Below, piece by piece: positions 26,809 through 35,349 of a stretch of 48,631 bases of DNA (its first letter is position 1; each line of letters opens with the position of its first letter). The DNA lies in NCBI RefSeq assembly GCF_947166415.1, contig NZ_CAMVEE010000013.1:1-48631 (forward strand). Direction: 5' to 3'. Origin of the DNA: an uncultured Methanobrevibacter sp. Its GTDB lineage: Archaea > Methanobacteriota > Methanobacteria > Methanobacteriales > Methanobacteriaceae. A model generated the notes under the pieces. It was not told where the DNA came from. It ran no database searches and saw only the letters and a list, made by a program, of their open reading frames with translations. The translations under genes and the position numbers were made by a program.

Positions 26809-27375
26809 CTATATTATAATTTTGTAATCTGATGTTCTTTTGTCCCTGTCCTTTGAATCCATATCAACCAAATCATAAACCAATGGATTTGCGATAAGCA
26901 TTTTCCACACTTCATAGGTTACTTTAATAAAATCGTCGTTGAGTTTGATATGGTCTCGAACTATTGGACAGACATATGGAAATTCGGTTTCATCCAATAC
27001 CAAATGGAATTCCCCATTTTTGGTGATGTGGGGAACCAAAGGAAATGTCCTGCACTGGATAGGCCTTATTTTCCTGTCGCATTTAGGGGGATTCTTGCAT
27101 TTTACAAGGTAGATGCTGTCCTTCCAGGAATGAGGGTATTTGATTTCAGAGGAATCAAGATAGTATAACTCAAAGCTGTTGCTGTCTTCATACATCAGCT
27201 CTTCGCCGGGCAAAAGATAAAGCACAAGCTCCTCTGTGTTGTTTTCATCAGTATCGTAAACGCAGCAGACCTCACCGCACAATTTTCCGCAATCGAAATC
27301 GACCGGTGTCACTTTTTCGAGTCTTTCGTAAATCCTTTCAATTGATTTTTTCATTTCGCGAGCTGTAATTTCCAT
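26809..27375 (-). CDS. YkgJ-like cysteine-cluster (Fe-S or zinc) protein
   Basis: This 188-residue protein has the N-terminal cysteine pattern DFDCGKLCGEVCC (C29, C33, C37, C38 from this start) and a second group, KCKNPPKCDRK and PIQCRTFPL, that resemble the YkgJ/UPF0153 family. The R-P-x-x-C-R-x-F-P stretch is the family hallmark. The cysteines probably bind an Fe-S cluster or zinc; the function is unknown. A GTG at 27384 is in frame, but the ATG at 27375 is preferred. It lies downstream of two glycosyltransferase genes in what looks like one minus-strand operon. Confidence 0.75.
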   Translation of the reverse strand: MEITAREMKKSIERIYERLEKVTPVDFDCGKLCGEVCCVYDTDENNTEELVLYLLPGEELMYEDSNSFELYYLDSSEIKYPHSWKDSIYLVKCKNPPKCDRKIRPIQCRTFPLVPHITKNGEFHLVLDETEFPYVCPIVRDHIKLNDDFIKVTYEVWKMLIANPLVYDLVDMDSKDRDKRTSDYKIII

Positions 27376-27394
27376 ATATTTCACGTAAAATTCT

Positions 27395-28543
27395 TTAATT
27401 TCTTCTGAATAGATTGAAAGTGCTTCTGAACACTTTTGTCAATTTCCAGCTTCTGGAGGATAATATTTCCTCTTTCTTGCTTTCCAATTCATTTTTTTCA
27501 TGTTTCAGTCTGGAATTTTCCAATTCAAGCATGCTGTTTTTTTCCTTCAATTCATCCTGTTCCCTTTGAAGCAGATATAAATTGATTTCCCTTTCATAGG
27601 TCTTGGCGGCATCGTTTTCATAAAAGATCTGATATTCCTTTCTTTGATAGTCAGGAATCAAATCGTTTTTAGCAATATCAATTCCATTAAGGTATTGCTT
27701 GGCCAGTTTGAAATGCTCTTCGTTTATTGGGGTAATCATATGGTATGTAATCTGCCTTAATTTAAAGAATTCAAATTCCTTTTCAAAATCATTCAGATAA
27801 TTTTCTTTTTTAAGAAACTCTTCAACCTCATCTATAACATCAAAAATCTTGATATGTGATTCATAGTTGAAGGAGGATGAATTAGGATTGTCAATGCGAT
27901 AGTAATAGAGATATTCAGGAACAAATGAAATCCTTGTTGCCCTAAGCATGGATTTTATGTGAAAGAGAACATCTTCGTAAGGCAGCTTTTCATTGAATTT
28001 GAAATCGTCATACCTATCAAACAGTTCCTTTTTGTAAAACTTGGTCCATGGCGCAAAGGATGAATTCAAAACGTATTTTCGCACGTTAGTGTAGTCGAAG
28101 GTAAAGTCATTGAAGTCCGCATCTTTGAAGACTTCATCGAATGGGAACAACGGAGGGGTATCAATTTTGTTGCCGCTTTCAATGTTTCCGGTCTTGAACA
28201 TGACAATTTCAGAGCTGTTGTTTTTAATATTGTCATGAACCAACTCTAAAAATTTAGGGATTATACAATCATCGGAATCCATGAAATAGACATATTTGCC
28301 AGTGCAATGTTCCAGTCCTTTGTTTCTGGCTGAACCCTGTCCTTTATTTTCCTGGGAAAAAACCTTAATGCGAGAATCTTTAAATGAATAGTCGTTCAGT
28401 ATTTCCAATGAATCATCGCCGGAGCCGTCATTGACGCATATCAGTTCAAAATCATCGAATGTCTGATTGAGGATATAATCAAGGGTGTCTTTCAGATGGT
28501 CCTGTGAATTGTAAACAGGCATGATGATTGATATTTCAACCAT
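27395..28543 (-). CDS. GT2 family glycosyltransferase with C-terminal coiled coil
   Basis: This is a 382-residue protein. The GT-A domain has IIMPVYNSQDHLKDTLDY, NDGSGDDS (38-45) and D89-S-D91 as the metal-binding DxD. A helical linker leads to a coiled coil (about 330-365) and a C-terminal SSRSWKLTKVFRSTF motif, which the neighbouring GT2 shares in the form NSKSWKLTEPLRKLN. GGAGGATC before the ATG lies inside the upstream gene, with which it overlaps by 8 nt, so translation is coupled. It would transfer a sugar to a surface polymer; donor and acceptor are unknown. Confidence 0.88.
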   Translation of the reverse strand: MVEISIIMPVYNSQDHLKDTLDYILNQTFDDFELICVNDGSGDDSLEILNDYSFKDSRIKVFSQENKGQGSARNKGLEHCTGKYVYFMDSDDCIIPKFLELVHDNIKNNSSEIVMFKTGNIESGNKIDTPPLFPFDEVFKDADFNDFTFDYTNVRKYVLNSSFAPWTKFYKKELFDRYDDFKFNEKLPYEDVLFHIKSMLRATRISFVPEYLYYYRIDNPNSSSFNYESHIKIFDVIDEVEEFLKKENYLNDFEKEFEFFKLRQITYHMITPINEEHFKLAKQYLNGIDIAKNDLIPDYQRKEYQIFYENDAAKTYEREINLYLLQREQDELKEKNSMLELENSRLKHEKNELESKKEEILSSRSWKLTKVFRSTFNLFRRN

Positions 28544-29684
28544 TTTTTGATCCTCCCTTCCTGTTTAATTTTCTTAAAGGTTCAGTCAGCTTCCAGCTTT
28601 TTGAATTTAATAGATTCCTGTTCAAGTCTTTCAAAGCATTGATTTCCCTTTTCAATTTTTTATTTTCCTTTGAAAGGTCATAATTTGAATAGAATAAGTC
28701 GTAGTTTTCAGTTTTAAGCCGATATTCTTCATGGCTTTCGTATTCAATGGCAAAATTGAAGAAGTTCTGAAGCCTTCTTGGAAGTTTGTAAAACGCTTCG
28801 CTGGATTTGTATTCATCATCACATTTTTTATAGTCTTCCCTCATCTTTTGATAATAAAACTCCTTGTCATCTTCATCATCTATTAATGTAAAGTACCAGT
28901 GGATTTGTGAAATTTTCCTCCTGTAGAGTCTTGTTTGGTATTTTTCAAAGTATCCGTATTTCCTTGTTATGTCGATTATCATATTGTGTATCCTAATCAT
29001 ATGATAGAATTTAGAATATGCGGAGTTTGTAATTGAGTCGAACCGCACTCTTCGAAGATAGAGATGCTTGTCGTAAAAATAGGCTCTTTTTGCTCTGAAC
29101 ATGACTTCAACAAAGAATGGATTGTCTTCAAAAATCATTCCAACTGGAAATTCCATATCCTTAATCATTTCATATCTGTATATTTTCCCTGGTGCTGTGA
29201 CTGGCATGTAGTAAAATTTTTCTCCGATGTCTTCCTGGTTAAATACGCTATCACCAATGATCTCTTTTATGCAGTTCATTTCATAATAGTCCTTTTCCTG
29301 TTTTTCAAAAGTGTCTGCATCAAAATTGATTAATTTGAAAATCAGCAGATCAAGGGATTTTTCTTCAACGATTTTTAAGGTCTCTTCAAAGGCTGTAAGT
29401 TCGAAATAATCATCGGAATCGATAAATGTGACATATTCTCCAGTCACATTTTTCAAACCCACATTTCGAGCCATTGAAAGGCCCTGATTATGTTGGCTGA
29501 TAACCTTGATTCTTTTGTCCTTTTTTAAATAGGAATCCAAAATATCCTGCGTATTGTCGGTTGACCCGTCATTTATGCAGATAATTTCTATATCCTCAAA
29601 GGTCTGGTTTAAAATGCTGTCCAGACATTCTGATAGATACTTTTCAACATTATAACAGGGTACGATGACTGATAGCTTGACCAT
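28536..29684 (-). CDS. GT2 family glycosyltransferase with C-terminal coiled coil
   Basis: This 382-residue protein is a close relative of its downstream neighbour. The GT-A domain has SVIVPCYNVEKYLSECLDS, NDGSTDNT (38-45) and D89-S-D91. A helical region, a coiled coil (about 330-360) and the tail motif SKSWKLTEPLRKL follow. A longer start exists at 29696 (MENSMVKL), but GGAG lies 6 nt before the ATG at 29684, which gives the standard GT2 N-terminus, so this is chosen. It is the first gene of the minus-strand operon. A TATA-like TTATAAATAA on the minus strand near 29722-29735 fits a promoter. Confidence 0.88.
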   Translation of the reverse strand: MVKLSVIVPCYNVEKYLSECLDSILNQTFEDIEIICINDGSTDNTQDILDSYLKKDKRIKVISQHNQGLSMARNVGLKNVTGEYVTFIDSDDYFELTAFEETLKIVEEKSLDLLIFKLINFDADTFEKQEKDYYEMNCIKEIIGDSVFNQEDIGEKFYYMPVTAPGKIYRYEMIKDMEFPVGMIFEDNPFFVEVMFRAKRAYFYDKHLYLRRVRFDSITNSAYSKFYHMIRIHNMIIDITRKYGYFEKYQTRLYRRKISQIHWYFTLIDDEDDKEFYYQKMREDYKKCDDEYKSSEAFYKLPRRLQNFFNFAIEYESHEEYRLKTENYDLFYSNYDLSKENKKLKREINALKDLNRNLLNSKSWKLTEPLRKLNRKGGSKNG

Positions 29685-29696
29685 AGAATTCTCCAT

Positions 29697-29813
29697 TGAT
29701 TGTTTTGAATTGTAAATGATTATTTATAATAATGTACAAATATATACAATATATATTCAAATTATAATATATTAACATATTCAAATTGAAACTTATAATC
29801 GGAGCATTTATTG
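29697..29813. promoter_or_regulatory. Divergent promoter region in the glycan island
   Basis: This very AT-rich spacer separates the glycosyltransferase operon (minus) from the methyltransferase (plus). TTATAAATAA on the minus strand (about 29722-29735) is a likely TATA box. TATTCAAATT occurs twice within about 30 nt (near 29754 and 29777). A GGAG ribosome binding site for the plus-strand gene is at 29801-29804. Confidence 0.35.
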
Positions 29814-30602
29814 ATGAAGGAATTTTTTTTAGAAAAAAGCAATAGCTACAAATATTATAAAGATAATTATGAAAAGCTATTGGAAGAAAACAATGGTTTA
29901 AAGGAAAAATTAAAGGAATTTGAAAAGGAATGTCCTGTCTGCGGCCATATAGGCACAGATTTTAGGTCATGGCCTCAAATCATTCACAGGGAAGTCGAAT
30001 GTCCCGAATGCCTAAGCCATGAACGCCACAGGGCATTATGGCTGTACTTTAAAAGGAATACTCATCTATTGAAAAACGGAAATAAGCTTCTTCATTTTGC
30101 TCCGGAACCGATATTTTATGACCTTTTTAAGGATAGCGACATTGAATATCATCCGGTTGACATCTCCGATGAAAACTTCAGGGTAAGGGAAGTTGTGGAT
30201 ATACAGGATATTCCCTATGAAGACAATTATTTCGATGTCATTTACTGCTCACACGTTTTGGAACATGTAAAGGATGATAAAAAGGCAATGTCTGAGCTGT
30301 ATAGGGTCTTGAAGCCTGGCGGCATTGCACTCGTATTGGTTCCAATCAACGGCATATCATTTGAAATGCCTTTCGATGAGGCCGTAACCTTGGAAAATGA
30401 GGAATACAACACGCCGGAATTGCGTGAAAAATATTATGGTCAAGATGATCATCTAAGGCTTTACGGCACAGATTTCAAAGACAAACTGACTGATGCGGGC
30501 TTTAAGCTATTGTCCGATGACTTCATTAAGAAACTCGGCTATGAAACCATAGAGCGCTATGCCCTAATTAGAAATGAAAATATTTTTGAATGCACAAAAT
30601 AA
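29814..30602 (+). CDS. SAM-dependent methyltransferase with coiled coil and zinc-binding cysteines
   Basis: This is a 262-residue protein. Residues 8-38 look like a coiled coil. C40-x2-C43 and C63-x2-C66 form a zinc site. A class I methyltransferase domain follows: motif I is LLHFAPEP rather than the usual DxGxG, while YFDVIYCSHVLEHV and VLKPGGIALVLVP (motifs post-I to IV) are standard. Families of this layout accompany glycosyltransferases and may methylate sugars or nucleotide-sugars. A TTG at 29811 is in frame, but GGAG at 29801 favours the ATG at 29814. It is divergent from the GT2 operon. The substrate is unknown. Confidence 0.82.
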   Translation: MKEFFLEKSNSYKYYKDNYEKLLEENNGLKEKLKEFEKECPVCGHIGTDFRSWPQIIHREVECPECLSHERHRALWLYFKRNTHLLKNGNKLLHFAPEPIFYDLFKDSDIEYHPVDISDENFRVREVVDIQDIPYEDNYFDVIYCSHVLEHVKDDKKAMSELYRVLKPGGIALVLVPINGISFEMPFDEAVTLENEEYNTPELREKYYGQDDHLRLYGTDFKDKLTDAGFKLLSDDFIKKLGYETIERYALIRNENIFECTK

Positions 30603-30654
30603 ACATAATTTTAATAATTTGGTATTATAAATGATTAATTAAGTAAAATGGTTT

Positions 30655-31578
30655 ATGGTTAGAAAAATGATAAGGGACTCCAATATTCTTGTAACTGGGG
30701 GCATGGGATTTATAGGTTTTCCCATTGTCAAAAGACTGATTCCAGATAATGAACATATTATAGTTCTAGATAATGCTCCTGCAGATGCCATAATAGATTC
30801 TGAAAACGTCACTTTCCACAATGAAGATATGGGAAATGTCGATTTTGCTAGTTTATTGGAGGACATTGACTACGTATTCCATTTAGGCGCAAAGATAAAC
30901 GTATGCGACAGTTTCAAAAATCCGTATGAGTATCTCTCAGTAAACTCGAATTCAACATTGAAACTGCTGGAGGGTGCACGGAAAAATGATGTCAAGAAAA
31001 TAATATTCTCTTCATCAGCCGCAGTTTATGGAGACATCAACGGATTGATATCTGAAGACATGAATCCGCAACCGAAATCACCTTACGGATTGTCAAAATT
31101 CGTATCTGAGTTATATCTAAAAAATTATTTTGAAAATTATGGAATGGAATATACTTCTTTGAGATATTTCAATGTATATGGATATAAAGGAAAAAATAAT
31201 GAAATCAGTGATGTAGTAACCCAATTCATCAGGAATATGATTGCTGATAGTCCTCCAGTCATAAACGGTGACGGAAATCAGACAAGGGATTTCATTTACA
31301 TTGATGATGTTGTAAATGCGAATATGCATTTTGCAAAATCTGATTTTAATGGAGAAGTCAACATCGGATCAGGAAAAGAAACATCAATTTTAGAGCTTTT
31401 CAATATTTTAAAGGGTATTACCAATTTCAAACAGAACCCGATTCATGAAAAGAAGATTGAATCTGAAATAATCAATTCAAAAGCAGACATCAAGCTAATG
31501 AACAGTATGGGCTTTGAAATTTCAAATCCCTCCTTAAGGGATAATCTTGTAAAGGTCATTGATTCATATAATCTATAA
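30655..31578 (+). CDS. NAD-dependent epimerase/dehydratase (UDP-sugar epimerase-like)
   Basis: This 307-residue extended SDR has GGMGFIG (15-21, NAD binding), SSSAAVYG (catalytic Ser about 120), Y144-x3-K148 (SPYGLSK), LRYFNVYG and NGDGNQTRDFIYIDDV, which are all typical of GalE-type enzymes. It would interconvert or dehydrate a nucleotide sugar that feeds the nearby glycosyltransferases. The exact product cannot be read. Upstream, a TATA-like stretch near 30620-30630 and no ribosome binding site suggest a short leader. A small HTH gene starts 15 nt after the stop and is probably co-transcribed. Confidence 0.9.
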   Translation: MVRKMIRDSNILVTGGMGFIGFPIVKRLIPDNEHIIVLDNAPADAIIDSENVTFHNEDMGNVDFASLLEDIDYVFHLGAKINVCDSFKNPYEYLSVNSNSTLKLLEGARKNDVKKIIFSSSAAVYGDINGLISEDMNPQPKSPYGLSKFVSELYLKNYFENYGMEYTSLRYFNVYGYKGKNNEISDVVTQFIRNMIADSPPVINGDGNQTRDFIYIDDVVNANMHFAKSDFNGEVNIGSGKETSILELFNILKGITNFKQNPIHEKKIESEIINSKADIKLMNSMGFEISNPSLRDNLVKVIDSYNL

Positions 31579-31593
31579 ATTTAAGGTGATATT

Positions 31594-31776
31594 ATGGATG
31601 ACAAGGAAAAAGTAATTGAAGCATTCAGAAGTTCTGAAGACCCTTTGAATGCAAAAAAGGTAAGTGAAATCTCAGGTGTTGAGAAAAAAGAAGTGGACAA
31701 GATAATGAAAGAATTGAAAAAAGATGAAACAATCGTTTCTCCTAAAAGATGTTATTGGACTCTTGCAGAAAAATAA
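31594..31776 (+). CDS. Small winged-helix-like protein
   Basis: This 60-residue protein has PLNAKKVSEISGVEKKEVDKIMKEL, which reads as a helix-turn-helix, followed by a short wing ending CYWTLAEK. It is of the size of small archaeal HTH regulators (MarR or DprA winged-helix like). It may bind DNA and regulate a neighbour (inference). GGTGAT precedes the ATG, and it lies 15 nt after the epimerase. There is no metal or ligand motif apart from one Cys. A T-rich tract after its stop may end transcription. Confidence 0.75.
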   Translation: MDDKEKVIEAFRSSEDPLNAKKVSEISGVEKKEVDKIMKELKKDETIVSPKRCYWTLAEK

Positions 31777-31873
31777 TGTCTTTATTTTATTTTTTTTTTT
31801 AACAATAGGTTGATTCCTATTTTTAGTTAATGATTTATACTTTTTTAGACAAATTTTCATAAGAGGTTAAACT

Positions 31874-33328
31874 ATGGATTATGACGTTATTTATATAGGA
31901 AGCGGAAATGCATCATGGCAAGGTGCTCGCTTTTTAAGAAAAGAGGGTCTTAAAATATTAATTGTCGAAGAAAGCCTGTATGGAGGGGCATGTGCTAACA
32001 GAGGCTGCAACTCAAAGGCATTGCTTGACGCACCATATGAGATAAAGGCATTGGCTGATAATTTTGAAGGCGTTGGAAAGGCAGGCAATTTTGAAGTCAG
32101 CTGGCCGGATTTGATGAAATTCAAACGTCAGAGAATAGCAGGAATGTCCATATTCTTAGACGGCAAATTCGACGAATATGATTTGGATGTTGCCCATGGA
32201 AAGGGTGTCATTGTTGATGAGCACACCGTACAAGTCGGAAACAAAAAGTTCACTACAGATAAAATTGTGATATCCACAGGTCTGAAACCGGTCATTCCGG
32301 ACATTAAAGGAAAGGAATACCTGCATGACAGTACAGACTTTTTGGATATTGATGAGCTTCCAAAGCATGCAATCATTATTGGAGCCGGCTTTGTTGGCAT
32401 GGAATTCGCATCAATCCTTGCAGAAGCAGGCCTTGAAGCTGACGTAATTATAAGAGGGGACATGGCATTAAAGTACTTCCACCAGCCTTATGTGCAAAAC
32501 GTCATAGAAATATTAAAGCAAAAAAATATCCGTTTCCACTTCCACGAGCAAGTTAAGGAAATAGTTAAAGACGAAAATACAATAATCGATAATCCAGAAG
32601 CCAAAGTCCTGAATGTAACAAGCGCAATGAATTCCGATGAATACCTAAGGGATCCTCAATCAAAAATAGACAACAAGGCCCATGAAAACGCATTCACTGT
32701 CAAATGTGAAAGTGGACTCAGCATTACTGGAGACTATGTAATTGCTGCTATGGGAAGAACAGCGAATGTGGAGGACATAGGCCTTGAAAATGTGGGATTG
32801 ACATACACAAAACAGGGAATCAAGGTTAACGGGCACCTGCAAACAGATGTGCCTAACATCTATGCTTCAGGTGATGTTGCAGATACAGGCATTGCCAAGC
32901 TTGTAACAGTAGCTATCCACCAGTCCAAATATCTTGCAAAAGAGCTGTTGGGCGGAGCCGATGAAATCACTTATCCTGTTGTCCCGGCAGTTGCCTATAC
33001 CATTCCGAGAATAGCCACTGTTGGTGTTCCAGCATATATTGCTGAAAAAAGCGATGAATATGATGTTCACACAATCAGATATGGTAATGCATATTCTTTA
33101 GAGCTTAAAAACGACAGGACCGCTGAGGCAAAAGTGATTGTTGATAAGGACCTGCAGATTGTAGGTGCTGAAATATACGCTGCCGATGCGGAAAATGTGG
33201 CTAACATGTTCGCATTCATCATAAATAAAAAAATAACCTTGGAGGAGCTTGACTATATGATTTATGCATTCCCTTCAAGCAGTTCAGTATGTCTGTACAA
33301 ATTGCACAACATACACTACAAATTCTAA
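31874..33328 (+). CDS. Dihydrolipoamide dehydrogenase/mercuric reductase-like flavoprotein with altered C-terminus
   Basis: This is a 484-residue class I pyridine nucleotide-disulfide oxidoreductase. The parts are the FAD loop IGSGNASWQGAR, the redox pair C40-x4-C45 (GGACANRGCNSKALL, one residue shorter after the second Cys than the usual GCxPSK), the NAD(P) loop IIGAGFVGMEFAS and the FAD motif IYASGDVAD. The dimerisation domain is present, but the C-terminal His-Glu dyad (normally HPTxxE) reads FPSSSS (F466 to S471), so the usual thiol acid-base catalyst is missing. The substrate is therefore unclear. AGAGGT precedes the ATG. Confidence 0.85.
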   Translation: MDYDVIYIGSGNASWQGARFLRKEGLKILIVEESLYGGACANRGCNSKALLDAPYEIKALADNFEGVGKAGNFEVSWPDLMKFKRQRIAGMSIFLDGKFDEYDLDVAHGKGVIVDEHTVQVGNKKFTTDKIVISTGLKPVIPDIKGKEYLHDSTDFLDIDELPKHAIIIGAGFVGMEFASILAEAGLEADVIIRGDMALKYFHQPYVQNVIEILKQKNIRFHFHEQVKEIVKDENTIIDNPEAKVLNVTSAMNSDEYLRDPQSKIDNKAHENAFTVKCESGLSITGDYVIAAMGRTANVEDIGLENVGLTYTKQGIKVNGHLQTDVPNIYASGDVADTGIAKLVTVAIHQSKYLAKELLGGADEITYPVVPAVAYTIPRIATVGVPAYIAEKSDEYDVHTIRYGNAYSLELKNDRTAEAKVIVDKDLQIVGAEIYAADAENVANMFAFIINKKITLEELDYMIYAFPSSSSVCLYKLHNIHYKF

Positions 33329-33351
33329 ACATAGGGTAAAATCCTATGTTT
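33327..33351. terminator. Bidirectional terminator holding two convergent stop codons
   Basis: A 9-bp stem (AAACATAGG at 33327-33335, CCTATGTTT at 33343-33351) with a 7-nt loop lies between convergent genes. The plus-strand TAA runs into the left arm, and the minus-strand TAG (33344-33346) lies in the right arm. Confidence 0.6.
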
Positions 33352-33967
33352 TGAACAATTTTTCAAGCAATTCCTCTTCTGTTTTGTAAAAATCGAATTT
33401 GATGATTTCCATTAGGTTTTGAGGAGCTCCCACTAACTGGGCTGAAGCATATAATGGAAGATATATTTTTTTTGCACCCTGTTCAACAGAAATTCTCAAA
33501 GTTTCAGGCAAATTTTGTGATTGTTCCTTGCTGAGTATGACTGTACAGTCTTCCAAACTAATATTATTTTTGATGGATTCATTAGCTATTTGTTCCTGTA
33601 AATTAAATTCATTAGGTTGCCCATCACCTGTTAAATTATCGATGCTTCTTTCATTATTTTTAATGGATAGTTTGAATATGTTTTCTCCATCAATGAAATA
33701 TACTTCACCTATATCAAGATCATTTTCCAGAAGTGTTCCGATTTGGTATGTGTTTTCAACTTCCTTGACTTCCACTTTTTCTATAACTTTATCCTCTGCA
33801 GCATACAACTCTCCAAAGTCAATGGAATTGTTCAGTAGGGACTTATATTCTGCCAGTTTGTCATTTTCAGCTTCTTCTCCAGCTATTTTTTTCAAAAGAC
33901 GTATGATTTCCTCATTTTGATTTTCGATGTTTTTGGCTATTTTAATTAATTCTGATAAATCTGACAT
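33344..33967 (-). CDS. Uncharacterised acidic protein with N-terminal coiled coil
   Basis: I do not recognise this 207-residue soluble protein. Residues 1-50 are helical with heptad-like spacing (LIKIAKNIENQNEEIIRLL). The centre (about 55-125) is strand-rich and acidic. The C-terminal part (about 150-207) contains TLRISVEQGAKKIYLPLYAS and a helical end. There is no signal peptide, membrane helix or metal site. It may act as a structural or regulatory adaptor (inference). It converges on the flavoprotein gene, sharing a bidirectional terminator, and is probably transcribed alone. Confidence 0.6.
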   Translation of the reverse strand: MSDLSELIKIAKNIENQNEEIIRLLKKIAGEEAENDKLAEYKSLLNNSIDFGELYAAEDKVIEKVEVKEVENTYQIGTLLENDLDIGEVYFIDGENIFKLSIKNNERSIDNLTGDGQPNEFNLQEQIANESIKNNISLEDCTVILSKEQSQNLPETLRISVEQGAKKIYLPLYASAQLVGAPQNLMEIIKFDFYKTEEELLEKLFKT

Positions 33968-34039
33968 AGTTGATTTTATGTATTTAGTAATTATTATAGG
34001 TTTAGAATGATTTGAAACAAACCATTTTTTTTAAAAAAA

Positions 34040-34049
34040 TTTATATAAT
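34040..34049 (+). promoter_or_regulatory. Probable TATA box upstream of the DUF11 surface protein
   Basis: TTTATATAAT follows an A-rich stretch (possible BRE side). It lies about 105 nt before the ATG at 34155, giving a leader of roughly 80 nt. The gene has its own ribosome binding site (AGAGGT). Confidence 0.4.
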
Positions 34050-34154
34050 CTTATTTAAATATCTAGTACTGTATATAATGGAATAATTAAACCAGGAACT
34101 TTAATATTCTATTATTTGTAAATTGTTGAACATTGAATAATTTTAGAGGTAAAT

Positions 34155-34949
34155 ATGGATGGGAAAATATTATTGATAGCAGTTTTAATTTTCTTATCTT
34201 CCATCTCCTGCGTAAGTGCAATTGATTTTGATGATGTCACTTCCGATTCAGGTTTAAACCAATTGGATTCACAAAACTTGGCGATTTCAGTCGGATCTGA
34301 TGACATATCATCTCAAAACCAGGATGGCATGCTGGCAATGGATTCGCAAAGTGATGATGGCATTTTGGAAGCAAATATTGAGGATGAAAACAATACCATT
34401 TCAGCCAAAAGTTCTGAAAATAGTGATGTTTCATCCAGTCCTAGTGTTTCATCAGGTAACAAGGACTCCTCTGCGTATCTAGTTTTAGATAATGATGCGG
34501 ATAAGGAGAATGTCCATATTGGGGATTATGTTACTTGGATAATTACTGTAGCCAACCTAGGTCCGGGCACTGCCAAAAACGTAAAGGTTTTTGATCAGCT
34601 TCCTGACGGTTTGAAATACATTAAGCATGAGGCTTCAAAAGGCACATTTGATCCTAAAACTGGAATTTGGGATATCGGAGACATTTCATTAGGTGATTAT
34701 GAATTTTTATTCATCACTACTGTAGCCCTCACTCTTGGTGAAAAAGTCAATAAGGCAATTCTAACATCTGATACACTAAATCTGAATAATGAAACTTATG
34801 AAGAAGAGGAAATCGATGTTGAGGAAGAGGATAGCAATGATAAGGATAAAGACACTATTGATTATAGTCTGAAAGCTGCCGGAAATCCAATATTATTAGT
34901 TCTGATTTCATTGTTCGGATGTTTGATAGTTAATTTCAAAAGAAAATAG
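34155..34949 (+). CDS. Surface protein with a DUF11-type Ig-like domain and C-terminal membrane anchor
   Basis: This 264-residue protein has a signal peptide (ILLIAVLIFLSSISCVSA, cleavage about 23) and a Ser/Asp-rich linker (25-105). A DUF11-like Ig domain (about 110-210) shows VTWIITVANLGPGTAKNVKVFD and IGDISLGDYEFL. An acidic spacer and a membrane helix (about 243-261) ending in FKRK complete it. The AGNP before the helix matches the short motif seen before the anchors of Methanobrevibacter surface proteins. It would sit outside the membrane, spanning the wall. The role is probably structural or adhesive (inference). The zinc-ribbon gene follows 17 nt later. Confidence 0.8.
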   Translation: MDGKILLIAVLIFLSSISCVSAIDFDDVTSDSGLNQLDSQNLAISVGSDDISSQNQDGMLAMDSQSDDGILEANIEDENNTISAKSSENSDVSSSPSVSSGNKDSSAYLVLDNDADKENVHIGDYVTWIITVANLGPGTAKNVKVFDQLPDGLKYIKHEASKGTFDPKTGIWDIGDISLGDYEFLFITTVALTLGEKVNKAILTSDTLNLNNETYEEEEIDVEEEDSNDKDKDTIDYSLKAAGNPILLVLISLFGCLIVNFKRK

Positions 34950-34966
34950 AAGGGAACTTTGATACC

Positions 34967-35242
34967 ATGGAAAATTTTGAAAATCAAAAATTTTGCCAAT
35001 CATGTGCAATGCCAATGGCTGATGATGAGCTATACGGGACAAATGCAGATGGGACAAAAAATGAGGATTATTGCATATACTGCTTTAAAGATGGGGAATT
35101 CACTTCTGACATGACAATGGATGAAATGATGAAATTCTGCATTGATAAGATGTGTGAAGTCCACCCGGAATTCGATAAGGATGAAGCATCCGCAATGATG
35201 AGGGAAGTCTTTCCTAAATTGAAAAGATGGGCTAATGATTAA
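34967..35242 (+). CDS. Small putative zinc-ribbon protein
   Basis: This is a 91-residue protein. The N-terminal FCQSCAMPM and the later YCIYCFKDGEF form a C-x2-C plus C-x2-C zinc site of the 'putative zinc ribbon' family. The conserved DELYGTNADG and the Met/Lys-rich helical C-terminus with MTMDEMMKFC are also typical. Such proteins are widespread in anaerobes; the role is unknown. It lies 17 nt after the DUF11 gene. The ribosome binding site AAGGGA is about 11 nt before the ATG. Confidence 0.85.
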   Translation: MENFENQKFCQSCAMPMADDELYGTNADGTKNEDYCIYCFKDGEFTSDMTMDEMMKFCIDKMCEVHPEFDKDEASAMMREVFPKLKRWAND

Positions 35243-35327
35243 TTTTAAAAATAGGGGAAATGAAATTGGAAAATTTGATTTACTTCCAACATTTCTCTAA
35301 CTACTTTTTCAAAATTTAAAAATAAGT

Positions 35328-35345
35328 AAGTGAACTAATTCACTT
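35328..35345 (-). terminator. Hairpin downstream of the cysteine synthase gene
   Basis: The stem AAGTGAA / TTCACTT (7 bp, 4-nt loop) lies just past the minus-strand stop, followed on that strand by TTATTTTTAAATTTT. It could also serve the plus-strand zinc-ribbon gene. Confidence 0.5.
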
Positions 35346-35349
35346 TTAA

